Of a stretch of 64,000 nt of DNA, positions 1-11,012 are shown one piece after another. Numbering within the stretch: position 1 is the stretch's first letter; each line of letters begins with the position of its first letter. A model generated the notes under the pieces. The model was not told the origin of the DNA, did no database searches, and worked only from the letters and a program-made list of their open reading frames with translations. The translations under genes were made by a program, and so were the position numbers. Source of the stretch: Nectonema munidae (Eukaryota; Nematomorpha; Nectonematoida; Nectonematidae); assembly GCA_030549495.1 (NCBI GenBank), contig JAUIRK010000909.1, positions 952,554 through 1,016,553 of the forward strand, in the 5' to 3' direction.

Positions 1-111
1 TATTTTCTTGAAAGCGTATTAATTTTTTTTCCAGATAACCGAACAATTATGAACCAAAATATCAAAAATATTTGTGATAAATCTTTTTACCCACCTACCA
101 GCATGAATAAG

Positions 112-2342
112 CAGAGCACGAAAAAGTCAATTTCTATAAAATTAATCTCTAACTTTTGAAAAAGTCGAAACAAAGATTTAATAAAAATATAAAGTCAATT
201 TTTCAAATTTAGGTCAATAAAGTCAATTTCCAATAGTTTTTATTGAAAAATATTCAAAATACCCCTGACACTGATTGGAGCTTTGATACCTTAAATTCAA
301 AATTTTATAAAAAAGAAAAAGTTTAAATGAATGGGCTAATAAAATATGTAAGAGTAGAACTTCACTCACAATACACATAATTATGAATATGTTGATAAAG
401 ATTTTATATTAATACTGAATGAGCATGAGAGTATACAGATTTGTAGAAGATGTTATAAAACTAAGTTAAAACAAGATGGAAAAAGTGATAAATTTCATGA
501 ATACTTTCAAAAAATGATAAGTTTTGGAACAATCATTTTTGCCAAAGTCATGTAAAACCTTTGGACAAATCGTCACGTTATTGTGAGTGAGAAAAGTGGC
601 AGAGAAAATGTAGTACAGGAGAAGATAAGCCAGCTAGAGAGAAAGTGGCACAATGCATGAAAACACACTCTAGAGATTTTCAGACTTTAGATACCCGGGA
701 AGGTGACTACAGCTCATTTGTTTGACATATGTCTTATCTCATATGCCTGATGTGACTGAAAAAATGAGAAGCACAAAGGAAGGAACATTTGACACATTTC
801 TGTATTGACACCTTTTGTAATTTCAATTTTAAAGTCGCACAGAATTTTTGTTTTTTAAAAATACTTATTTTTTCCCTTGCCTTTAAAAATTAGGCCAAAA
901 ACTGCAAAGTCTTCTTCATAAAAAGTTAAAGAAATCATATTTAAACTTCCGGAAGAGTTTACTTCAACTCCTAAAAATGAACTCTATTGCAAACTTTGTA
1001 ATTGCATTGTTAAGCCCCACAAATATTTTTTTGTTGAAAGACTGAAAAACATTCAAGTAAAAAGAATTCAAAATTTGCGACTTCTTCTGTTCAACCGTTT
1101 ATTATTGATACCTTTGTAAAGAAAGTAACAGAATCTTTTTTGTCAGCAAATATACCTTTGAATAAATTGAATTATCCTTTGGTTAAAGATTTGTTCAAAT
1201 ATATGAGGTACAACTGTCCAAATGCAAATTCTTGTCGATATTACATTACAAGTCTTACAGAAAATATAAAAGAAAAGGTAAAAAGTAGTTTTTTATTTCT
1301 AATTATAGATGAGTCCTAGTTTGGAAATCAGTATTAGGAAAATGTTTTGGTTGGAGATCTAAGTTTACCAAAGAAAGTGTATTTAATTAATTCTGTTTGC
1401 TGTTCTACTTCAGTAAATAGTCAAAAAATTACTCAAATCTTTGATGAAAAATAAAGTACTTAGAAATAGAAAATTTTATGCTTCTCATTAGTGATGCATG
1501 AAACTAACTACATGAAAATAGCTGGAAAAACGTTAAAAATTTTGTACCCCTGTTTGTTTCATATTTTTTGCTTAGCACATTTATTACATAACTGTTGCTT
1601 AAATGTGAGATCAAAATTTGAAAGTGTAGATAATTTTATAGTTGATAGTCAAGAACAAACAGAGACAAAAGATTTTCAACCAAATAGGCTTACCACCTAA
1701 ATCCATTGTAACTAGATGGGCATCCTGGTTAAAGTCAACGTTTTGGTATGTCGAAAAGTTTGTTGAAGTGAAAAGAATTGTGTTAGACTTCTCTGATACT
1801 GTACTTATTATTGATAGAGCAAAAAAGCCCTTGTTGTTTCTTCTCTACCGGAGGATTTCAAAGAAATTTTGAAGTACAAAGCTTTACCCGATTTGGTTAA
1901 AAAAATGCAAAGATGAAGGTTATTGTGTTCAGAATGGAGATGAATATTTATCACAACTGAACATACCAAATGGTGTATACATTCAGAAAAGATTAGAAGA
2001 TAACGACGTTGAAGAGGACAAAGTCTGATGTTAGCTGAGCTTCCTATACTGTTTACTTGAAAATGGACAAGCCACATCAATGAAAGTAGAAAGAAGTTTT
2101 TCTATGCTCAACAACATATTAAGTAAAAATCGCAACTTTAATGACGAGAATGTTTGTAAATACCTATACTTATGAATTATAATTATGATATTTTACATGA
2201 TATCAGTTGATCTTCGTAAAATAAAGATTTTATTTTGTTAGATAAATGTTTTATAAAGTCTTTTTTTGTTTTTGAAGTTAATAAAGTCGATATCATAAGG
2301 CCAATTTTTCAACTTTTTTAGGTCAATATTTTTCGCGCTCTG
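112..2342 (+). mobile_element. hAT DNA transposon relic, CGBP1-like transposase
   Basis: Termini CAGAGCACGAAAAAGTCAA at 112 and the inverted CAGAGCGCGAAAAA at 2342. Inside, degenerate plus-strand coding from about 930: a BED-like finger (ELYCKLCNCIV), then ANIPLNKLNYP, the first catalytic Asp in LIIDES near 1300, then the C.H block (LFHIFCLAHLLHNC at about 1545-1595), and the C-terminal dimerisation block VERSFSMLNNILSKNR near 2090. This order is typical of hAT transposases of the CGG-binding-protein-1 type. Several stops and frameshifts; no clean 8-bp target duplication. The 340-830 part does not align with this protein in my reading. Subterminal GTCAATAAAGTC repeats occur at the left end. 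Confidence 0.7.
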
Positions 2343-3525
2343 ATAATACTGCGCTGTACTATACATATGTAAAAACTGGTCAAAACTATCCACATGTCCA
2401 ATTGATGCATTATAATATTCTACTTAATTAGGAACTTCTCCAGTTTTTAGACGAATTTATTATATTGTTCATCTCCAAATTGAAGAGTGTCTGTATTAAT
2501 TAGTAAAATAGGCTTTTTACCTTTTTAATCAAAAATTGAATCTTTTTATTGTTGCTTAGAATTTTTTCCAAAATAACAAATTTTTTTTTGAAATGGTCTA
2601 GAATCGTTATTAAGCTGCAGGTATTCGTAAAATACAACGTTAAATCACTACAATCACCCTTCCTTAAAATATGATTAATAGTGAAGGTCAAATCGAAGTC
2701 CAGGAAAAGGACCTTCGACTGCTTCAACCCTAAATGTTTGCAAACTTATAAATCGAAACCCCATATCATCTGAAAGGGATAGCCGAGAGGAATCAAATTG
2801 CACAAGGGGTTCAGTAATTAGAGTTTTTTAACCAAATTTTCATTTGGTCCTATAAAAACTAGACAAAATCAAGAAGTCAGATCAATGGAGTTAGGAAGGG
2901 ACATAGTTTACCTTTAATTCCTGAAAGTATCTGAGATAAAACCAAATTAGACTTGGAAACTTTTTGAATCTTTTAATCACATCAATATATATATATATTA
3001 CATTTCTGACCAAATTTCAAAAATGTTTGATAATAATTGATCAAAAAGTGATAATTTTGGAAAAATAGGTTTATTTTATATTCAAAATTTTTGTATTAAT
3101 ACTTGTCCAATTTTTTTGAAAGTTATACCATTTTAAAGGAAATCGTCTAAGCTATCGAGGGGTATTGGTTTGAGTAAAATAATTAAAACTTAGGCACTTT
3201 AACAGGGAAAAATATACACTGTTTTGCTATAAATGGGGGGACTCGTTTGTAAACAGAAATGATGTTGGAAAATAATATCGGCTTGACGGAAGAATAGTGT
3301 GGTTGGTCGAAGTTAATTTTGTTGTTTTGTTGGTAGTTTTTTGGTTTTTTTTTGTGTTTGTTTTTAACTTTAGATAGTCTTTTATGGTAAAAAAATCGTT
3401 AAAGAGGGGTAAGTACCTACAGAGTAAGTTAAAATTGGTACACAGCAACAAAAAGGTTGGGAAACCCTGGTCTAAAACAATATGTAATGAAATAATAATT
3501 CAAATGGCTTATAAGGTAAGAGAGT
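2343..3525. other. AT-rich DNA, no gene seen
   Basis: Contains one hAT-like end on the complement at about 3427-3466 (CCAGGGTTTCCCAACC) with no partner found. Otherwise nothing recognised. Confidence 0.5.
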
Positions 3526-3660
3526 TTATTTTAGATGAATTAAAAAAACTAATATTTTAGTCTTTCAGTTGATTCTCAAGCTTTAGTCTTATTTTAGATG
3601 AATTAAAAAAACTAATATTTTAGTCTTTCAGTTGATTCTCTATTTTAGTCTTTCAGTTGA
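3526..3660. repeat. Tandem duplication, 63-bp period
   Basis: TTATTTTAGATGAATT recurs at 3526 and 3589 with the following 45 or so bases nearly identical, then a third partial copy of TTTTAGTCTTTCAGTTGAT. Lies just left of the hAT coding relic. Confidence 0.75.
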
Positions 3661-5250
3661 TCTACACCAGATTTGTCTCACACAGATCAATTAACGATAA
3701 TAGTTAGATATGTGTCAGTTGAAACATTTTTAACTTTTCTGAAATGATATAATCAAAGTGGTGAAAGCCTGGCAGATATCGAAGTAAAATTTTTTACTGA
3801 AGAATGTTGATTTTCAAAAATGCAGAGAACAAACGTATGATAATGCAGCAAACATGTCAGGTAATAAACATAAAAACATAAAGGCATGCAGCAAAAAATC
3901 TAGAAATCAACAAGCACGCCGTATATATTCCTTGTGCTGGCCATTCTTTGAATCGTGTAGCTCGATCTGCTGTAGATTGCTGTTTAGATGTGGTGAGTTT
4001 TTTCAACATTTGTACAAGAATTATACGTTTTTTTTCATCGTCTACAAAGAGATGGAATGTTATGTAAAATTTTCTGAAAACAAAATCCAATGTTCCGAAA
4101 GTTCTCTCTGACACTAGATGGTCGCATTCAAAGTCGCTATCCGCCATAGATGAACATTATTATTCACTCATTGAGACCCTCAATTATTTCTATGACAATG
4201 ATAATGAGAATGGAGACACAAGAATTTGTGCTCGTTATCTTCTTGTAAAAATGGAAGAATTAGAGTTTGTTTTTATGCTATCTATGCTTATGGAATTATT
4301 TACTGAGAGAGTTTCATAAAGTGAGTAATACACTTCAAGATCTACACATCACCCTCTCCACATGCAAGAACTTACATTCATCACTTGCAGAGTTTGTGAA
4401 GAGTACACGTGGAGAATTTAACAAATTTGAAGAAGAAGCAAAGTCTAAACTGTCTGACGTTGATTATAAGCTGACACAAAAAAGAAAAAGGTTGAGAAAA
4501 AGAATGCCAAATGATGGAAATGCTTCCGATGCAGATGACGAACTGCTTCCAAGAGAAAAATTCAGAGTGAAATCTTTCATTCCAATTCTCGATGCTCTTT
4601 CAACAAATTTGACAAAAAGGGCTGAAATGTATAATTGTATTGCTAACAAATTTTTCTTCTTTATCGCCTTCCAAAATTCAGATGAACAACTGTATAACGA
4701 CGTAAAAAATATTGTTGAAGAATGCCCTAACGATGTTGATATGAATCTTTTGCGCGAGTTGAAGCATTTTCATATTTACGTCCAGAAAAATTATCCAAAT
4801 AAAAAAAAATTCACTCATGAATCATTGTATCAAATAATATGGACAGACAAAATTCGACAAGTTTTTCCAAATTTAGATGGGATTTTGCGAATCTTCTTAT
4901 GCTTGATGATCACTAATTGTTCTGGAGAATGATCTTTTTCACAAATGAAAAGAATAAAAAGTGAGCTTCGAACAAATATGTCCCAAGATAGATTTTCAGT
5001 TTTAAGTTTATTGTGTAAAGTCATTTGTTACGCTTAATATCTTTCGATGAACTAATTGTTGCATTTGCTGAAAGAAAAACACGTAAAAGAATATTTTGAA
5101 TTATTCATTCTTTGGTGTTACTTTTTGATTTTATCAAGATTTGAATTTTATATAATAAATTTGAAATATTTTTTAAATTTTTTATTGGTGAAAAGGGGCC
5201 TCAAAATTTTTTTTAGCTTAGGGCCTCAGTGAGTTTTAATCCGGCCCTAC
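3660..5250 (+). mobile_element. hAT transposon relic, TTF/ZMYM1-like (DUF4371-type) transposase
   Basis: Plus-strand protein remains begin near 3665 (DLSHTDQLTIIVRYVS), continue through the Cys-His region near 3930 (PCAGHSLN-like in broken frames), SDTRWSAHSKS-like near 4108-4140, a continuous 221-codon stretch at 4267-4932 and, after one stop, the C-terminal FSQMKRIKSELRTNMSQDR. Right end near 5250 is GC-rich (GGGCCTCA...CCGGCCCT), typical of hAT termini. The left terminus was not found. Broken by several stops/frameshifts; the last 700 bases are best preserved. Confidence 0.65.
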
Positions 5251-6830
5251 TTGTGACCAACGCGTTTTGAAATATTTGAAAGCTTTTTTGTAAGGTTTTA
5301 AAGCACTTGACAATTCCTCATATGTTTCTAATCGAAACGTTTGATCATTGAACCAATGCGAAGCCCAAACATATGAAACAAAACGATAAATTGGTTGAAG
5401 TTGATTTCTCAATTCGGGCAATAAAAAGTACGCTAGAATAATTAGAATGGCTTGTGTATTCCATCTCGCCTTACAAATATTTAGAATTTTTTGGAACTTA
5501 AAGAAAGGACGGATTTTGTTTTCGTTTAAAAATTTATAAAGAGTTCACTAAATTGTACAAAACCTTCATATCGTCTCTCTAAAGGCGACTTGCTCTTCAA
5601 TTACATACGTTCCATTTTTGTAGATCTTCGTAATATGACATCAGCTTCTAAAGAAAAAAAATACTTACGATTAGAACTAGGAAGCCGTTCATCGAGGAAA
5701 ACTCACAAAACACGATCCAAGACGTGATGTTGGCAGCTGACAAATTGAGATTTAGTCACATTTATGGTTAAAAACATGTTTTGCAGTCACTCCATTTTTT
5801 GCCGGTGTTTACATTTTTTGTATCGCAAACTATCATCAAAATCACGCTCCACAAATTAAATTCATCTAAAACATTCACGATTCCTTCAGAAATAGACTCC
5901 GCTTTGCCATCATTTAATTGTATGCCACTCAATTTCACTTCGTTTGTTTCATTTTTGATAACAATGGCCTGAAATTCACTATCTTCAATGTTTTTCCAGT
6001 CGAAGTGTAAACTACATTCATACTTGTGTAAATTTTGGATTAAAAAATTTCATTTTGTTAGCCTCTCTGAAACCTTGTTGTGTTGGTGACGGTATATTAA
6101 TACCTTCTTGAGACAGTTGTTCACATATTTCCGATGCCTTTCTAGTGGATATATTGGCTTGGGACACGTCTTGTTGCTATTTGCACATTTACTTCTAGAT
6201 TTTTGAGACGTGTTGAACTGGTGGCTGTCATCATCACTACTTTGTGAAGCAAAACATTCATCATTGTCATTGATTTTACTTGTGGTACCTAACGAATCAG
6301 ATTCAATTTCGGGCTTGTTTTTACTTGATTTTGTTCTTTTAGAAGGATGAATGGTTTGTTTACTCGCAACTTTTCTTAACCTACTCTCCCCATACTTTCA
6401 AGTTGAACAAAGTAAAGCTTTTTGTCCTCAGCATATTCAGACACAACCCTTTAACTTTTGTTATATCAAAAATTTCGTCTAATGGAGTGAAGTTCTTTTT
6501 CTTGCACAATTATCATACAAAACAATTGTTTGCTCAATTTTTGAATTCACAGCTTGCTTTGATATAATCGAAAAATTCAAAACTTCTTCCCAAAGCAAAC
6601 AAACATCATATGTTATGACTTTGATTCTTTCTTTTCTACTTTTAATTGTGTTACCAAGTGATTGATACCTACCAAATATTTGTTTTTTCATGAGCATTCT
6701 ATTTTTAGTGGCCAAAGAAAATTCTTCAATATTTATCTTAGTTCTGCTTGGACATTTTTGAAAATGCGTCTAATTTAGCCTCCATTTTTTTTGTTTTTTT
6801 CAATTATATTGCAACTTTTTTTGAACGACA
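5236..6830 (-). mobile_element. Transposon-type multicopy gene relic, unclassified
   Basis: Minus-strand remains in order from about 6,715 (KQIFGRYQSL..., ICLLWEEVLNF-like) via ISTRKASEICEQL near 6,150, HFDWKNIEDSEFQAIVI near 6,000, GKAESISEGI, VCDTKNVNTGKKW near 5,800, CQHHVLDRVL near 5,730 and the last block ASHWFNDQTFRLETYEEL near 5,340. I recognise this as a protein family repeated in arthropod genomes and often annotated as uncharacterised; the D...CQHH...RW order is reminiscent of hAT-like transposases, but I cannot assign a superfamily. Broken by several stops. A 21-nt GT-AG segment interrupts it at 5648-5668. Confidence 0.45.
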
Positions 6831-7224
6831 TATTAAAAAATCTAAAAAAAATAGAATTTCATTTTATAGCCATATATATTCAGCTTCGATGAATTAAAAT
6901 AAAAATGAGAAAACCATACTTGCGATTGAGTGAGCTGATAATAAAACTTATGATATGCGTGACCTTTTTCGAGATATCACCAAAAAAGTTTATTTTGGTG
7001 ATTTATATATAAAAGTTCATCTAAAAATGGCACAGGAAGTTGAATTTTAAAAAAAAGTTGAATAGTTGTTGTATCCCTAATGGTCATGTTTGTTTATGAT
7101 AAAAAATTTCCTAAAATTTTTTCATTATATTTTTTAGCTATTATATATTTGTTGAAATCATTCCAAGATACAAAATATAATGGGATCTACTAATGTAAGG
7201 AATTTAAAAGATTTTTATCTATTA

Positions 7225-7435
7225 GTTGTGTCATCTAGTTCGTACTTTGACAGAAATCATACTGTCAAGTCTGCAAGAAATTTTTATGTAAACTAAGGCA
7301 TCATCAAAGGAATGCACATGGCGTAGTGATTGAAAAATATCCTAAACTCAATATCACCAAAAGAACCAATGTGCAGTATCTAATCTTTCGTACTTTGATA
7401 TTGGGACACATATGAGAAAGGCCCATGGGATGAAT
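7225..7435 (+). pseudogene. Degraded C2H2 finger exon on the plus strand
   Basis: Plus-strand YCQVCKKFLCKLRHHQRNAHG near 7258-7320 and, in another frame, THMRKAHGMN near 7405-7430, followed by G|GTAAAG. Both have C2H2-like Cys/His spacing, but the first is shortened and a frame change separates them. It looks like a decayed finger exon, opposite in strand to the ZNF236-like gene. Confidence 0.35.
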
Positions 7436-9090
7436 GGTAAAGTTTTTCTTTTATATATATATTCCATATTTATATCGACTAATTATAGCTATCATTTTTA
7501 TACTATCATTTTTTCAACCTTTTTATCATCTTTTTAAACTTCATTTGCTGCCTATCTTCTAGCTTGATTGATGGGCACGCAGAATGATAAAGAAGCCTAC
7601 GAAATTGCTTAGAAAAGAATCATCAACTAAGTTTCTTAATTTACAGTTTCCCATTATATTAAATTAATAGGCAGTAAAACTTTCATTTATGAAAAAAAGG
7701 AAACAAAAACACCTTTAAAGATAAATTTTCGACCACAACAGGTCATCATAGCGTTGGCAAATTTAGTGCGACGAGGTATATCACAACATGATTAGGAATG
7801 AATGAAAAAAAGGGCGGAGATGGTAGGTGTTATTACGAGAACATCCTTAGTTCCTTTTCACTTGATAAAAATATTCCCACACTCTATGCTTAGGCCCAGA
7901 TGTTCTCTAATTAACTTTTGCTATCAGCTATACATTCAATGGGAATTCCTCCCTATTCAAAAAAATTTCCAAATCTGAATTATGAAAAGGGCAACCAGAG
8001 TAGTGGAACTAAATTATGAAAGTATGATTTTAAATGTGAAAAAGATGATAAATTAAAAGAACAATAAAATATCTAGTTAAAGTTTTAGAGAAAAACATCT
8101 AATACATTTCAGAAAAGATATCAATTTTTGTGGTTAAACGCCATCTAAAAAAATAAAAAGACAAGAGATATGGTATGGTATAAAAATGAAAGCTCATATG
8201 CAACTTCTTCAAAGTTCTAAATTTTGTATTTGAAATACAAAATTATTTCAAACTGTTTTGATCACTTTATATAATATTTGAGTATATTGCAATTACTAAT
8301 GAATATTAAATTTCATTGTAATGACAAAGTAAAATCATCCTCATCTCTCTAAAAATCGCACAAACGAATGCTGTGAGAGTGAGATATCTAATAAAAATCG
8401 AAGAGTTTGCTCACGAAGCCTTCCACCTAAAATATGTAATTCTACTTTATTTTTAAAGAGTCTTTTTTTTGGAAACACAGGTTTTCCATATCCTATTCCA
8501 AATCTTTTACTGAAGTTGTAGTTCTTTTTAAGAAAAAGAATTTTTCAGCAAACAATGACATAGCACAAAAATACTAAAATTGAATGCGCCTTATTGTTTT
8601 TTTAGCATAAAATCATCAAAAGTAAGGATACACATACACACCAAGGCTACTTAAAGCCATTTATCATGTGCAGTCCATAAATTTGAACAGTGATACAAGT
8701 AATATCTAAGCAGGACATCAAGAGGCATATGTACACATTCATAATATTAGTTTAAACAGCATTATAAATTATGACGTGCACAAATGTAGCAAGATGGAGT
8801 AGAACTTACATGATATTGAATAAAGAAATGATTATGGTATACAAAATGTTGTTATAAATTCAAGTGCATTTTTGGAATCTTTTTGATTTTTTCGTATTAG
8901 TTTTTAAATACAAATATTACCAAAGAGTTGATTTTTTTTGCAAATAATTTTTTATTTAAAAATTGATAATAAGAAACTTGAAACTCTGGAAGCTAAGTTC
9001 GCGGAATTTAATTATCGAAAATTTTTGTGTTGCAGAAATTAAATTCCTCGCTAAAGCTTGTTACTTTACTTTATTCAATATAAATTTCTA

Positions 9091-9292
9091 GAATTTTGAA
9101 AATGCTTCATTCCATCTCTTCAAGATTTAGCTCTTAAAGCATGTCACGATGAAAGGAATCAAAATATGCTTTCAAATCCGGAAGTACAGAAAGATGATGA
9201 AAATGCAGCGAGAAAAACAAAGCCCTTGAAGGAAAAGAAAATAATATTCAGGAACAAAGATCATCAAGAATTAAAGATGGGAGATTACTGAG
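9091..9292 (+). pseudogene. Plus-strand coding-like fragment
   Basis: After a plausible acceptor (AAATTTCTAG|AATTTTG) a plus-strand frame of about 62 codons runs to a TGA: IPSLQDLALKACHDERNQN..., Lys/Glu/Asn-rich. It may belong with the decayed finger exon at 7.2 kb. No family recognised; could be chance. Confidence 0.25.
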
Positions 9293-10647
9293 GAGGGAAG
9301 AGTGAAATATAATTGCAGAGCACAATTTTCCGTTATTCAAATTTACATATTTTGTTTTTATTGAATGTTGACTCCTGCATTTCTGAATGAGCGTCTGCAT
9401 GGTTTATATACTAACTACCTTGAATGTCATTTGCAATATATTTGTATTTGGGTGTAGTATACTAATCATTCTTTAGGAAATAGTTCAATCAACACTCATT
9501 GTATCAAGATAATAGTAAGCTGAATTCGTTTCTTTTGCATCTTTTTGACAGCATTGATTTATGAGGATGTTAAATAAAGAATTGTATTTTGATCTGTTTT
9601 TTTATCGTGACAAGTAGTCAAAATTTTTGAGGCAACACATTAGATTAAATTTGAGGTCAACCAAAACGATTAAAGTATGAGTTTTTCTATCAACTATTAT
9701 TAAATATATTTTTAAAAAGAATGTTTCTTTAGTAATTCAATTAGCAGCCGTAGCTGATAGTATTTTAAGTTAATCACCAAATGCTGATCACGAAAGGCAA
9801 TGATTTGAGCATTTGTTAAGATAACATTAAAATTAAAAATTTATTGATGCCGATTTAAAAAAAATAAGCCAATCTAGTCAGTGCCGATTCATCGGTAAAT
9901 CACTGCTAGCCCTAAACAAGTATACATTAGTGAAATGACTGAAAAGATACAATTTTAGAGGATGAGAAATCGACACAGAGAAAAAATAAACCTAAACTTA
10001 AAGCTCATATTGTTTCCCAATAGGGTAATCGAGACAACTCTTTTTTAAGGAGTATCCTTTTATAAGCATATAAGAAGTATTCGGTTAAAACTAAAAAAAA
10101 TATAAAAAAGTTTTTACCCAATCATTTAATAAGATCCAAAATGAAAAAAATCTTTATTTTTTTTTGGAATTTTTGATAGATAAGTAAAAATTTATAGTTA
10201 GGAAAAAATCTATATAAACCTGATCGTAAGAGAGATGATGAAGTGTTCTAGTCTAATGGATCAATGCTTACTAATAAAAATGCTAAATGATTCACATGAT
10301 GAGGGTTAAAGACAAGAGTGTTAAATTAAATCGTTGAAATTTTAAAACACCATAAAGAAAAGCAGATTAATTTTAATTAATATGGATTTACATCCTTCAT
10401 CTTCATCTTGTTACTTCGGTTAATACGGCATTAACGCCTACTGTAGAAATGAGACCTTCGTTTTCAACAAGTATGGTATACAAAAGAAGGAATTAAGATG
10501 GAGAACTTAACGTTCAAATTATGCATTGGAGCTACTCCTGTTGTTGGAGATTATATAGATATAGATTCTTTCCTTTATTTACAAAACAGAAGAAATAAGT
10601 AGGATAGGCAGAGTCAACACCTTAAAAACGAACAAACTTTAGATGAC

Positions 10648-10653
10648 TTTATT
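10648..10653 (-). promoter_or_regulatory. Poly(A) signal AATAAA
   Basis: TTTATT on the plus strand, i.e. AATAAA on the gene strand, about 220 nt after the stop at 10872. The intervening 3' UTR contains a TA/TG-rich microsatellite. Supports 10872-11012 as a genuine terminal exon. Confidence 0.45.
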
Positions 10654-10754
10654 ATGAATAAAAAACTTAATACAACACACAACTAAAATAGGTAAATGAA
10701 GTAGAGAAGTAGAACGGAAGGATATGGATAAAGAATATGTTTATGTGAGGATAT

Positions 10755-10815
10755 ATACATAATACATACATGCAAGCATATATATATGTATATGTATATG
10801 TATGCGTGTGTGTTG
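10755..10815. repeat. TA/TG-rich microsatellite
   Basis: Imperfect TATATG/TGTATATG repeats in the 3' UTR of the terminal exon. Confidence 0.7.
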
Positions 10816-10871
10816 CTGAGGATACTTGGGTTAGTAAAATGGGGTAATGTGTGTTGTGGCGTAATAAAATA

Positions 10872-11012
10872 CTAAGATTGGAACAGATCTGGGAGGATTT
10901 CTTCATCCAAAGTGCAATTGAGAGCGTCCAGCGCAAGATGCGTAGAGGAAGAGGCGGCGTTACAGACAAGAGGAGAAGAGGATAAATGGTTTATGTTGGA
11001 CAAAGTTGGGTT
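10872..11012 (-). CDS. ZNF236: ZNF236-like alternative 3'-terminal exon
   Basis: Very good acceptor (TTTTCTGCAG|AAC) in phase 0, 46 codons, stop TAG at 10872-10874. Encodes [15 protein letters not shown]... and an acidic tail ([12 protein letters not shown]). Phase-compatible with exon 22 and with exon 23. Joining to exon 22 gives a protein lacking C-terminal fingers; joining to exon 23 would destroy the split finger. An AATAAA lies about 220 nt downstream. It belongs to this gene by strand, phase and composition; which exon it follows is not settled. Confidence 0.6.
   Translation of the reverse strand, partial: NPTLSNINHLSSSPLVCNAASSSTHLALDALNCTLDEEILPDLFQS

Larger units (their letters stand above)
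6831..10640. other. AT-rich DNA downstream of the 3' end; two coding-like fragments
   Basis: Apart from the decayed plus-strand fragments at 7.2 and 9.1 kb I see no exon, RNA gene or transposon terminus. It lies past the poly(A) signal of the terminal exon. Confidence 0.45.

Noticed and set aside
3227-3451. 74-codon minus-strand frame with Lys/Thr-rich sequence
   Set aside because: Low-complexity translation of a T-rich tract; no family resemblance.
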